7,780 bases of DNA from positions 1-7,780 of the forward strand of contig MNYI01000060.1 of assembly GCA_001873945.1 (NCBI GenBank). The letters are read 5' to 3'. The notes under the pieces were generated by a model. That model made no database searches. It worked only from the letters and a program-made list of their open reading frames with translations, and was not told the origin of the DNA. The DNA is from Candidatus Desantisbacteria bacterium CG2_30_40_21 (lineage in GTDB: Bacteria; UBA9089; CG2-30-40-21). Positions 1 through 6,440 of this stretch are shown here, one piece after another. Position 1 is the first letter of the stretch; the number at the start of each line of letters is the position of its first letter. Made by a program: the position numbers and the translations under genes.

Positions 1-32
1 GAGTAAGATGATGCGGTATGTTTGGTACGATA

Positions 33-50
33 ATTCTTGCCATTCTTGCC
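33..50. repeat. Two tandem copies of a 9-bp unit
   Basis: The 9-mer ATTCTTGCC occurs twice head to tail. No gene is visible in the first 161 bases apart from this, a hairpin and an 8-mer repeat tract. The short repeat has no recognised function and could be chance in AT-rich sequence. Confidence 0.4.
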
Positions 51-91
51 ATAATAAATAAATATTACCATATAAATCTTCTCTTGTCAAG

Positions 92-117
92 AAAAACGGG
101 CGCTGTCCCCGGTTTTC
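92..117 (-). terminator. Possible intrinsic terminator downstream of the lptE-like gene
   Basis: On the minus strand, AAAAC and GTTTT arms (5 bp) enclose a one-base bulge and a 3-bp GGG/CCC stem around a 7-base loop, and the right arm runs into five T residues. It lies about 45 bases past the stop of the leftward lptE-like gene, where a terminator would be expected. The stem is short and bulged, so termination is plausible only. The GC-rich block in AT-rich surroundings could instead be a REP-like palindromic repeat. Confidence 0.35.
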
Positions 118-120
118 CCT

Positions 121-168
121 ATCAATTCATCCACTTATCAACCCATCAACTATTCAACTTATCAACTT
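121..168. repeat. Six degenerate tandem 8-mers, consensus ATCAACTT
   Basis: The tract divides evenly into six 8-base units: ATCAATTC, ATCCACTT, ATCAACCC, ATCAACTA, TTCAACTT and ATCAACTT. The last unit contains the stop codon of the leftward lptE-like gene (TGA, complement at 162-164), so the repeat abuts and enters the coding sequence. A related tract lies in opposite orientation at 6441-6467. It looks like a dispersed simple repeat of intergenic DNA; function unknown. Confidence 0.75.
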
Positions 169-740
169 TTTGTGTCTTCGTGCCTTTGTGGTGAGTAGTT
201 ACGATTAGCCAATATTATCTCTGCAACTGCCTGAGAGCATATTCGTTGACAAAGTTCATGGATAACTGTATCTTCTTCCTTAGCCACAAACCCTTTAGTT
301 ATGAGGGTTGATGATGAGGGGATAAAATCAACAAAGTCTCCAATTACTTTCTTCCAAATTATCTCGTTTGAATGATTCAGCACAATCATTTCTATCTGTA
401 TGAAAAGCCTGTATCTATCAATATTATATTTATTATAAGAAACAGGAGACTTTTCATAGATGAGTACCCTTCCCTTAACTATTATATCTGATGGTTGAGT
501 ATTTACTATCTGAAATCTGCCATCATAAACAAATTCCTTAATAAACAGATTAGTAAATATCTCTTCAAGCCCATATTGATGACTTTCATTGGTAAATAAG
601 GGTACAGAGATTGAGGTACCACCTCTGGTAAAAGGAATGACTATTGTATTTTTTTGAGGAATGTGGTTACAGCCACAGGATAAGAATATAATTGCTAAAC
701 TGCAAATCAATAGGCTTAATTTGTTGCTTAAATACATCAT
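162..740 (-). CDS. lptE: LptE-like LPS-assembly lipoprotein
   Basis: Likely outer-membrane lipoprotein that, with the LptD barrel, inserts lipopolysaccharide into the outer leaflet. The 192-residue protein opens with a lysine at 7 and a hydrophobic stretch (about 8-21). This ends at a Cys-rich lipobox-like site with C22 or C24 as candidate lipidated residue; neither fits the lipobox perfectly. The mature part has the LptE pattern: a strand with VPLFTNES (46-53), YGLEEIFTNLFIKEF (56-70), a DGRF turn (73-76), an IIVKGRVLIYE strand (86-96), a YRLFIQIEMIVLN strand (110-122) and IIWKK (127-131). Length suits the family. The start is chosen because GAGGT lies 9 bases upstream of the first of two adjacent ATGs and a strong promoter precedes it. 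The last ten residues, SPQRHEDTKS, look repeat-derived rather than part of the fold. No lptD or leuS/holA neighbour is visible, so identity rests on sequence pattern alone; a related envelope lipoprotein is the alternative. Confidence 0.75.
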   Translation of the reverse strand: MMYLSNKLSLLICSLAIIFLSCGCNHIPQKNTIVIPFTRGGTSISVPLFTNESHQYGLEEIFTNLFIKEFVYDGRFQIVNTQPSDIIVKGRVLIYEKSPVSYNKYNIDRYRLFIQIEMIVLNHSNEIIWKKVIGDFVDFIPSSSTLITKGFVAKEEDTVIHELCQRICSQAVAEIILANRNYSPQRHEDTKS

Positions 741-766
741 ATTAAATTTACCTCGTCTTAAGTATA

Positions 767-795
767 ATTATACCCCATATATCTCATCCTGTCAA
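767..795 (-). promoter_or_regulatory. Consensus sigma-70 promoter for the lptE-like gene
   Basis: Read on the minus strand, TTGACA (complement of 790-795) and TATAAT (complement of 767-772) are separated by exactly 17 bases. Both hexamers match consensus 6/6. Transcription would start near position 760, leaving a roughly 20-base leader that contains the GAGGT ribosome-binding site. A perfect match suggests strong constitutive expression. Confidence 0.85.
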
Positions 796-822
796 CCGTT
801 TTTGTAACATTTGTTTTTTCTC

Positions 823-851
823 TTGACTTACAGAACATTGTAATGTATAAT
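823..851 (+). promoter_or_regulatory. Near-consensus sigma-70 promoter for typA
   Basis: TTGACT (823-828; 5/6 match) and TATAAT (846-851; 6/6) are 17 bases apart. The predicted start of transcription is about 857-860, directly in front of the GC hairpin at 863-886 and about 60 bases before the typA ATG. It points away from the lptE-like promoter; the two -35 boxes lie 27 bases apart, back to back, so one bound regulator could affect both. Confidence 0.8.
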
Positions 852-862
852 ATTCATTATAG

Positions 863-886
863 GGGGGCGGTTCACAAACCGCCCCT
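863..886 (+). repeat. GC-rich hairpin at the predicted 5' end of the typA mRNA
   Basis: GGGGCGGTT (864-872) pairs perfectly with AACCGCCCC (877-885) around the tetraloop CACA; a further G-T pair extends the stem to 10 bp. It starts only a few bases after the predicted transcription start. It is not followed by a T run, so it is not an intrinsic terminator. It resembles short dispersed palindromes seen in many environmental genomes. Possible roles as a 5' mRNA-stabilising stem or a protein-binding site are inference. Confidence 0.7.
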
Positions 887-919
887 ACTTGTTTATTATG
901 TCCAAAAGAGGAGGAAAGA

Positions 920-2731
920 ATGGAAATCAGAAATATCGCTATTATTGCCCATGTTGATCATGGCAAAACTTCTTTGACTGATGCTTTAATGCGTCAAACC
1001 GGTATGGTTACTGATGATACAGTGAGTATGGATTCTAATGCCTTAGAGCAGGAACGGGGCATTACCATTTATTCCAAAAATACCTCGGTTTTCTACAAGG
1101 GAACCAAGATTAATATTGTGGATACCCCTGGTCATGTAGACTTTGGCTCAGAGGTAGAACGGGTTTTGCGATGCATTGATTCTGTGCTTTTAGTTGTTGA
1201 TGCTCAGGAAGGACCAATGCCCCAAACCAAATTTGTCTTAAAAAAGGCATTAGGATTGGGATTAAAACCGATTGTGGTGGTCAATAAAATTGATAAATTG
1301 GCAGCTAGACCAGAGTGGGCACATGAAAAAGTGCTTGAACTTTTTATGGATTTGGGCGCTAATAATGAACAATTGGATTTTACAACTGTTTATGCCATTG
1401 CTCGGCAATCCATTGCTAAAAAGGAATTAAACGATGAATCCAATGACCTTACTCCGCTTCTGGATACGATTTTAGAAAAAGTTTCACCGGTAAAGGTTGA
1501 TGAAAATTTACCTTTTGCCTTACAGGTGTTTAATTTAGCCTATGATAATTATCTTGGCCGTCTGGGTATTGGTCGTGTTTATCAAGGATCATTAAAAACC
1601 GCAGATAAGGTTTTTATTAAAAAACAATCAGATGAGATCGTTTCTGGTAGTATTACTAAATTATTTACCTTTGAAGGTATGCAAAAAAAAGAGGTATCAT
1701 CCATTGTTAGTGGAGATATTGTTATGATAGCTGGTTTGCCGGGAATCTATATCGGAGATACGGTTTGTGATGCCGTAGATCAAGAGCCTCTACCAGCTAT
1801 TCAAATCGATGAGCCGATAATTTCTTTAAGCTTTTTAGTCAATAGCTCTCCTTTTGCCGGCAAAGATGGAAAGTTTGTTACCAGTCGTCAAATCAGAGAA
1901 CGATTGGAAAAAGAATTAGAGGTTAATGTTGGCTTAAAAGTAGACTTTTCGGCGATGGAATATTTCAAGGTTTATGGACGGGGTGAGTTGCATATTGCTA
2001 TTTTATTAGAAAATATGCGACGGGAGGGATATGAGGTTCAGGTTTCTCAACCACAGGCAATTCTTAAGGAAATAAATGGCGTGCGACATGAACCATTTGA
2101 AAAAATTACTATTGACTCTCCACAAGAATCTGTTGGTATTATTATCGAAAAACTTTCCAAGAGAAAGGGGCAAATGTTGGAAATGCAGCCAGAACAAAAT
2201 CATATCCGATTGGTTTTCCAAGTTCCAACTCGCGGCTTTCTGGGTTATCGCAATGAATTTGTTGTGGATACTAAGGGAGAAGGAATTTTATGCAGTGAAA
2301 CGATTGGTTTTAAGCCGTATGCAGGTGATATTAAAAAACGCAATACTGGCTCCATGATTTCCGGAGAAACTGGCAAAACAACAGCGAATTCTCTTGCTAA
2401 TCTTCAGGATCGTGGTGTTTTGTTTGTAGGTCCAACCGTAGAGGTTTACAAGGGACAGGTTATTGGTAGTACCTCCAAGGGACACCATCTGACTGTTAAT
2501 CCTATTAAAGGCAAGCAACTCACCAACATGCGGGCTTCAAGCTCAGATATAGCCATTCAATTGACTCCACCAATAGAATTAACGCTGGAGAGGGGGCTGG
2601 AGATTATGACTGAGGATGAGTATTTAGAGGTTACACCCAAAAATATTCGTCTTCGCAAACAAGTTTTAACCGAAACAGACAGGGTGCGGGTAGCCAGACA
2701 AAAAGCAAAGGAAATGGCTGATGTGGAATAA
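920..2731 (+). CDS. typA: Ribosome-associated translational GTPase TypA/BipA
   Basis: Translation-factor GTPase of the EF-G/LepA superfamily that binds the ribosome and aids 50S assembly and stress or cold adaptation. GTPase motifs are intact: P-loop AHVDHGKT (10-17), switch I ERGITI (45-50), DTPGH (68-72) and NKID (122-125). These are followed by the EF-Tu-like beta-barrel domain (about 200-290), the EF-G domain III/V-like parts with YGRGELHIAILLENMRREGYE, and the TypA-specific C-terminal domain containing RGFLGYRNEF and SKGHHLTVNPIKGKQLTNMR. At 603 residues it is full length. GAGGAGG (908-914) five bases before ATG fixes the start. It stands alone between gene-free stretches and has its own promoter. 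Its codon use differs from the following genes: by hand count ATA is about 5 of 57 Ile codons against about 30% in the next two genes. Wording such as EGPMPQTKFVLKKAL and FTTVYAIAR recalls Patescibacteria TypA; horizontal origin is inference. Confidence 0.97.
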   Translation: MEIRNIAIIAHVDHGKTSLTDALMRQTGMVTDDTVSMDSNALEQERGITIYSKNTSVFYKGTKINIVDTPGHVDFGSEVERVLRCIDSVLLVVDAQEGPMPQTKFVLKKALGLGLKPIVVVNKIDKLAARPEWAHEKVLELFMDLGANNEQLDFTTVYAIARQSIAKKELNDESNDLTPLLDTILEKVSPVKVDENLPFALQVFNLAYDNYLGRLGIGRVYQGSLKTADKVFIKKQSDEIVSGSITKLFTFEGMQKKEVSSIVSGDIVMIAGLPGIYIGDTVCDAVDQEPLPAIQIDEPIISLSFLVNSSPFAGKDGKFVTSRQIRERLEKELEVNVGLKVDFSAMEYFKVYGRGELHIAILLENMRREGYEVQVSQPQAILKEINGVRHEPFEKITIDSPQESVGIIIEKLSKRKGQMLEMQPEQNHIRLVFQVPTRGFLGYRNEFVVDTKGEGILCSETIGFKPYAGDIKKRNTGSMISGETGKTTANSLANLQDRGVLFVGPTVEVYKGQVIGSTSKGHHLTVNPIKGKQLTNMRASSSDIAIQLTPPIELTLERGLEIMTEDEYLEVTPKNIRLRKQVLTETDRVRVARQKAKEMADVE

Positions 2732-2739
2732 GGAGAGTG

Positions 2740-2762
2740 AAAAATGCAGTGTTACTGTTTTT
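2740..2762 (+). terminator. Weak candidate terminator after typA
   Basis: An A5 run, a TG bulge, a CAGT-GTT-ACTG hairpin and a T5 run lie 9 bases past the typA stop. The A and T runs can pair to lengthen the stem. The core stem is only 4 bp with moderate GC, so efficiency is doubtful, but position and T tract fit an intrinsic terminator. Confidence 0.4.
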
Positions 2763-2775
2763 CCCACCCCCTGAG

Positions 2776-2994
2776 CCCCTTTATTAACCTTATCCTTACC
2801 CACATCTTTGGAGGATAGAGTTTTGATGGGAAATGCTACAAAGCATGCACATCAAAATAATTGACAATTGACCATTATTTGTTGGCTTTATCAACATTAA
2901 ATATTAATTGTGAATTGTTAATAGCTAATTGATAATTGTCAATTAGCTGTATTCGTTTGTACTTTATTGGGTAAGGATAAGCATTATTAAGGGG
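2776..2994. mobile_element. MITE-like element with 27-bp imperfect terminal inverted repeats
   Basis: The left end (2776-2802) and the reverse complement of the right end (2968-2994) match at about 23 of 27 positions, with the inner 13 bases (TTATCCTTACCCA) identical. The interior holds nested structures: TTTTGATG/CATCAAAA arms (2821-2828, 2850-2857) around a smaller ATGCT/AGCAT hairpin, and an AT-rich palindrome at 2921-2950. There is no open reading frame of note, so it would be non-autonomous. It accounts for most of the 334-bp gap between typA and the CNNM-like gene. No clear target-site duplication is visible. The alternative is a structured intergenic repeat that never transposed. Confidence 0.5.
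2921..2950. repeat. AT-rich palindrome inside the intergenic element
   Basis: AGCTAATTGA (2923-2932) and TCAATTAGCT (2939-2948) form a perfect 10-bp stem around TAATTG, with a T-G and an A-T pair adding two more. It sits among degenerate AATTGACAATTG-type repeats (2858-2945). There is no T tract and no sign of a terminator; function unknown. Confidence 0.65.
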
Positions 2995-3065
2995 GAATTC
3001 ACCCTCCTATCCCTCACTATCGTAGAACATTCAAGTGATTAAGAGCTGGACTAAATGGAGGCAAG

Positions 3066-4286
3066 ATGGAACTCTGGTTAAGCCTGATAGTGGTTATTGC
3101 GTGCATAGCCATTGCAGGATTTTCTTCTGGAGCAGAGATTGGTTTCCTTTCTATTAATAAGGTCAGACTGAAAAATTTGGTTGAAAAAGGAAACCACAGG
3201 GCAATTATTGCCACAAAGCTAATAGATAACCTCCCTAGATTTTTAATCGGGATGTTAATAGGGATTAATATCGCCATTATTACGGCATCCTGTATTACTA
3301 CTGCTTTGCTTGAAAGGTGGGCAATATGGGTAGAAATAGGGCTGACAATTATCATTGTTTTGTTTGCGGAAATAATCCCAAAGACAATATTTCGTCACCA
3401 CAGTACCAGATTGGTGTTAGCCCTTGTCTATATAATCAGGGCATGGTATTATTTCCTTGTCCCAATAGTAAACCTGATTGCTATGGTCATTGAACCTGTG
3501 ATTGGAAAAAAGAAAAAGGGGCCACTTTTAAGCAGAGAGGATTTTCGATTTTTGATAGAAGAGGGGGAGGAGCATGGGGCAATAGAAGAAGAAACAGAGG
3601 AAATGATTGGTGATGTGCTGGAACTTTCGGAAACAAGAATCCGTGAGGTGATGACCCCTCGTATAGATATGATCTGTCTGTCTGCTGAGGCAGATATGAA
3701 TGAGATATTAACCGTATTTAGTCAACACCATTATTCAAGAATTCCTGTGTATGATGAAACAATTGATAATATTATCGGTATCCTTTATATCAAGGATTTA
3801 CTCAATTTCTGGGGGAAGGCAGATGTGTGGATCTCTGCTGTAGAGTTGATTAGATTCCCATACTTTATCCCTGCTACAAAAAGGGTTGATGACTTGCTTG
3901 AGGAGTTTCAAAAGAAAAAGATACAGATAGCCATTGTTGTTGATGAATATGGTGGAATAGACGGATTAGTAACCATGGAAGATGTCTTAGAGGAAATAGT
4001 TGGTGAGATTCATGATGAATACGAAACAATCGATTCTCCTATCAAACAAAAAGATAAGAATACATTTCTAATTGATGGATATGTAGGCATTGAAATGATA
4101 AATGAAACGGTGGGATTAAATATTCCAGAAGGGGATTTTGAGACCATTTCTGGATTTATCATGGAACGCCTTGGAAAAATCCCATTGATAGGCGAGGTGA
4201 TTACTTATAAAAACCTGAAGATAACGATTATTGAGGCTACGGAAAAGACTATCGAAAGGGTAGAAGTGGAGGTGAATAAATGCTGA
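3066..4286 (+). CDS. CNNM/CorC-family (HlyC/CorC) membrane protein with tandem CBS domains
   Basis: Integral membrane protein of the family linked to Mg2+/Co2+ efflux or resistance, often annotated as a hemolysin-like protein. The 406-residue chain has the full family layout: an N-terminal DUF21/CNNM transmembrane domain (about 1-146; helices near 3-25, 57-80, 88-108 and 118-146) with the SGAEIGFLSINKVRLKNL motif (21-38) and the AEIIPKT motif (101-107); an acidic linker (160-185); a CBS pair beginning at VMTPRIDM (195-202) and including VVDEYGGIDGLVTMEDVLEEIVGEI (291-315); and a C-terminal CorC_HlyC domain (about 334-402) with EGDFETISGFIMERLGKIP. GGAGG ends five bases before the ATG. The stop overlaps the start of the corA gene by 7 bases, implying translational coupling and joint divalent-cation work. 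No convincing promoter was seen directly upstream. Hemolytic activity is not implied. Confidence 0.93.
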   Translation: MELWLSLIVVIACIAIAGFSSGAEIGFLSINKVRLKNLVEKGNHRAIIATKLIDNLPRFLIGMLIGINIAIITASCITTALLERWAIWVEIGLTIIIVLFAEIIPKTIFRHHSTRLVLALVYIIRAWYYFLVPIVNLIAMVIEPVIGKKKKGPLLSREDFRFLIEEGEEHGAIEEETEEMIGDVLELSETRIREVMTPRIDMICLSAEADMNEILTVFSQHHYSRIPVYDETIDNIIGILYIKDLLNFWGKADVWISAVELIRFPYFIPATKRVDDLLEEFQKKKIQIAIVVDEYGGIDGLVTMEDVLEEIVGEIHDEYETIDSPIKQKDKNTFLIDGYVGIEMINETVGLNIPEGDFETISGFIMERLGKIPLIGEVITYKNLKITIIEATEKTIERVEVEVNKC

Positions 4287-5251
4287 ATAGCTGTTTTTTG
4301 ATTTCAGACAACAAGGTTATTACTGAATATAAAGAAATGAATATAAAAGATAGCCTGAAGGATGAGAATTGTTTTTTGTGGATTGATATGGAATCCCCGG
4401 ATGATAAGGATGCGGCTATTATGAGTGAAGAATTTGGGTTTCATGAGCTTTCCATTGAGGATTGTATCTTCCCGCAAAATCTGCCCAAGATAGAGGATTT
4501 TGATACATATTATTTTATTACAATTCACGGAATCATTTCACGGGCAAGTATTGAAGAGGATATGGAAATGCTTGAGATAAATATCTTTTTGGGCAAAAAC
4601 TTTATAGTTACAGTTCATGAACAACCATCTGTGGCGATAAATACAGTTAAGGAAAAGATAAGACAAAATCCTCTTGTCTTGTCCAAGGGCATAGATCTTC
4701 TTTTTCATGCTATCCTTGACCGAATCGTGGATGGCTATTTCCCATTAACAGAACAAATAGACGACCAGATAGAACAGATTGAAGAGGATATATTGGCAGA
4801 TCCAACACAAAAGAATATGGAACGGTTTCTACATCTAAAGCGAATTATTCTTTCTATGCGTAAGATTATTATCCCTCAGCGAACAGTTATTTCCCGACTT
4901 TCAAGAGGGGATATTCCTTTTATTGAATACAATCACCTTGTATATTTCAGGGATGTCTATGACCATCTGCTCAGAATAGGAGATATGCTTGATATGTATC
5001 GGGAGCTATTAACCAATACCTTAGAGGTACATCTCTCCGGAACATCTACCCGATTAAATGCAATAATAAAGGTTTTGACAATTATTGCCACATTTATGAT
5101 GCCATTAACCCTGATTACAAGTTATTATGGGATGAATATCCCTATGCCAGAGTTTACAGCAGGAGCTCATGGATTAATTATTGTCTGGGGATTGATGATT
5201 GGAACAACGATCGGACTGTTTGTATTCTTTAAGCATAAGAAATGGATGTGA
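4280..5251 (+). CDS. corA: CorA-family magnesium (cobalt/nickel) transport protein
   Basis: Pentameric inner-membrane channel for Mg2+ uptake. The 323-residue protein has the CorA plan: a cytoplasmic alpha/beta N-terminal domain (to about 150), long helices of the funnel (about 150-260, with the acidic QIDDQIEQIEEDI stretch in the willow-helix region), then TM1 (about 265-283) ending in the signature YGMN (GMN 284-286), a short periplasmic loop beginning IPMPEF, and TM2 (about 297-315) followed by a basic tail FKHKKWM. Length is normal and all signature residues are present. The start overlaps the upstream stop (ATGCTGA) and is preceded by GGAGGTG inside the upstream gene, so translation is probably coupled. 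Pairing with a CNNM/CorC-type protein suggests one transcript balances Mg2+ import and export. Specificity among Mg2+, Co2+ and Ni2+ cannot be read from sequence. Confidence 0.94.
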   Translation: MLNSCFLISDNKVITEYKEMNIKDSLKDENCFLWIDMESPDDKDAAIMSEEFGFHELSIEDCIFPQNLPKIEDFDTYYFITIHGIISRASIEEDMEMLEINIFLGKNFIVTVHEQPSVAINTVKEKIRQNPLVLSKGIDLLFHAILDRIVDGYFPLTEQIDDQIEQIEEDILADPTQKNMERFLHLKRIILSMRKIIIPQRTVISRLSRGDIPFIEYNHLVYFRDVYDHLLRIGDMLDMYRELLTNTLEVHLSGTSTRLNAIIKVLTIIATFMMPLTLITSYYGMNIPMPEFTAGAHGLIIVWGLMIGTTIGLFVFFKHKKWM

Positions 5252-5259
5252 GGAAAAAC

Positions 5260-6006
5260 ATGCCATTATACAAGGCAAATGCTATTGTGCTGCGAAACTG
5301 GGATTTGGGTGAAAGCGATAGGATTATTTCTCTTTATACCATGGAATTTGGCAAAATACGAGGGGTGGCTCATGGTGTTAGAAGGCTAACCACCAAGTTT
5401 GGTTCAAGCACCCTGCCTTTTACCTGTATTAAGGTTTCGTTTTATGGAAACGATAGCCATGAATTAAAAACAATATCCCAGACAGAGATTGTGAAATCAT
5501 GTCAAGGGATACGGGAGAATCTGGAAAAGATACTATATGGTTCATTCCTTATAGAGTTGATAGAACACCTGATAATTGGTACGCACAGGGATGAAAGAAT
5601 ATTCAGGTTTATCCTGAAATATCTTACATGGCTTGAACATGAGACAACAGAAATTATCCTTTATTCCTTTTGTTTCAAACTTCTTTGTATGCTTGGATTT
5701 AGACCGATGCTGTCTAATTGTGCTATATGCCATCAAGTAGTGGATAATTATAAAATATGGTTCAGTTGGGATGAGGGCGGGATAATATGTCCGGTGTGCT
5801 TGAAAGAAAGGCAAGGGGTAATGTCCGTACCAAAAGAGGTAATTGAATTAACAAAAAGATTAATCTCTGAAAGGGTGGAAACACTACGAACATACCCTGT
5901 TTCTGCTCAATTAATGGATGAGATGAAGGGATTTACACTTTATTTTCTTAAGTATTATCTGACATTTCCGATAAAGTCTATGGGATTTATTGAGGAAATG
6001 ATGTAA
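5260..6006 (+). CDS. recO: DNA repair protein RecO
   Basis: RecFOR-pathway mediator that binds SSB and RecR, anneals single strands and helps load RecA at gaps. It has an N-terminal OB fold starting YKANAIVLRNWDLGESDRIISLYT (residues 4-27 of the 248-residue form), a helical C-terminal domain, and a four-cysteine zinc site at C154/C157 and C177/C180. I take the ATG at 5260: AGGA lies 5 bases upstream, the gene then starts 8 bases after the corA stop, and family N-termini begin close to the YK..AIVL strand. An in-frame ATG at 5242 would add six residues (MDVRKN) and overlap corA by 10 bases, but has no ribosome-binding site. Close packing behind corA points to co-transcription. The family assignment is secure; the exact start is not. 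Confidence 0.93.
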   Translation: MPLYKANAIVLRNWDLGESDRIISLYTMEFGKIRGVAHGVRRLTTKFGSSTLPFTCIKVSFYGNDSHELKTISQTEIVKSCQGIRENLEKILYGSFLIELIEHLIIGTHRDERIFRFILKYLTWLEHETTEIILYSFCFKLLCMLGFRPMLSNCAICHQVVDNYKIWFSWDEGGIICPVCLKERQGVMSVPKEVIELTKRLISERVETLRTYPVSAQLMDEMKGFTLYFLKYYLTFPIKSMGFIEEMM

Positions 6007-6028
6007 GAGATAAGGAGGAGAGTTTATC

Positions 6029-6436
6029 ATGGATATTTTGCTAATCGTTCAGCTTTCTATTATCTTAATAGTAGCTATAACCTGGGGATTAATGGTCACC
6101 TTTTTCTGGTGGGAATTAATCCAGTTAAGAAAGGTCAGGCACTATATGTCTACCTATCCCGATAAACTGTATGAAGCCATAGAGTTTATGGAAAAGGTAG
6201 GGGAGGTGTCAAATGAATTGAAGAGGGAAACCCTGCCCACAATTACCGCAGTTACCGGAGATGTAAGGATGCTTGGCGGCGACATAAAGGCTGCCTTGAA
6301 TGAACTCATCAAGCTTACAGAATTAGCCCGAACCAAACCTGCATGGGTAGAAACAGTGATTAGTGCTGTTGATGCCAGATTTGAAGCAAGGCTGAAACAG
6401 GTAGCAGAGACAATTAGAAGGCTGAGGGAGGAATGA
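6029..6436 (+). CDS. Small membrane-anchored coiled-coil protein, DUF948-like
   Basis: No firm family assignment. The 135-residue protein has one N-terminal transmembrane helix (about 4-29, ending FFWWEL), a short basic patch (LRKVRH, 33-38), then a long heptad-like helical region to the end, with a possible break at TKPAW (102-106), and a highly charged C-terminus (RRLREE). This plan fits DUF948/YtxG-like proteins, which are cell-envelope-associated and of unclear function; the match is by architecture, not by a diagnostic motif. AGGAGG sits 10 bases before the ATG. The 22-base gap to recO suggests the same transcript. A minus-strand open frame over the same bases is a shadow. It could also be a divergent scaffold or methyl-accepting-like fragment, but no signalling motif is seen. 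Confidence 0.75.
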   Translation: MDILLIVQLSIILIVAITWGLMVTFFWWELIQLRKVRHYMSTYPDKLYEAIEFMEKVGEVSNELKRETLPTITAVTGDVRMLGGDIKAALNELIKLTELARTKPAWVETVISAVDARFEARLKQVAETIRRLREE

Positions 6437-6440
6437 TAAA

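Noticed and set aside
41..50. Shared 10-mer CATTCTTGCC with the palindrome at 7617-7626
   Set aside because: Ten bases of identity with no shared flanks is too little to claim the same repeat family.
121..168. CRISPR-like array
   Set aside because: Units are 8 bases with no spacers and no cas genes are nearby.
2006..2518. Short open frames on both strands inside typA
   Set aside because: They lie wholly within intact, conserved typA coding sequence and have no recognisable protein features.
2858..2948. Replication origin or DnaA-box cluster in the AT-rich gap
   Set aside because: No clear DnaA box series is present; the AT-richness comes from AATTG-type degenerate repeats within the inverted-repeat element.
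3017..3355. Minus-strand open frame over the start of the CNNM-like gene
   Set aside because: Its apparent hydrophobic segments are the antisense of the real transmembrane domain; it has no start signals of its own.
3066..4286. Hemolysin or toxin
   Set aside because: The historic hemolysin label for this family is misleading; the DUF21-CBS-CorC layout indicates a cation-handling membrane protein.
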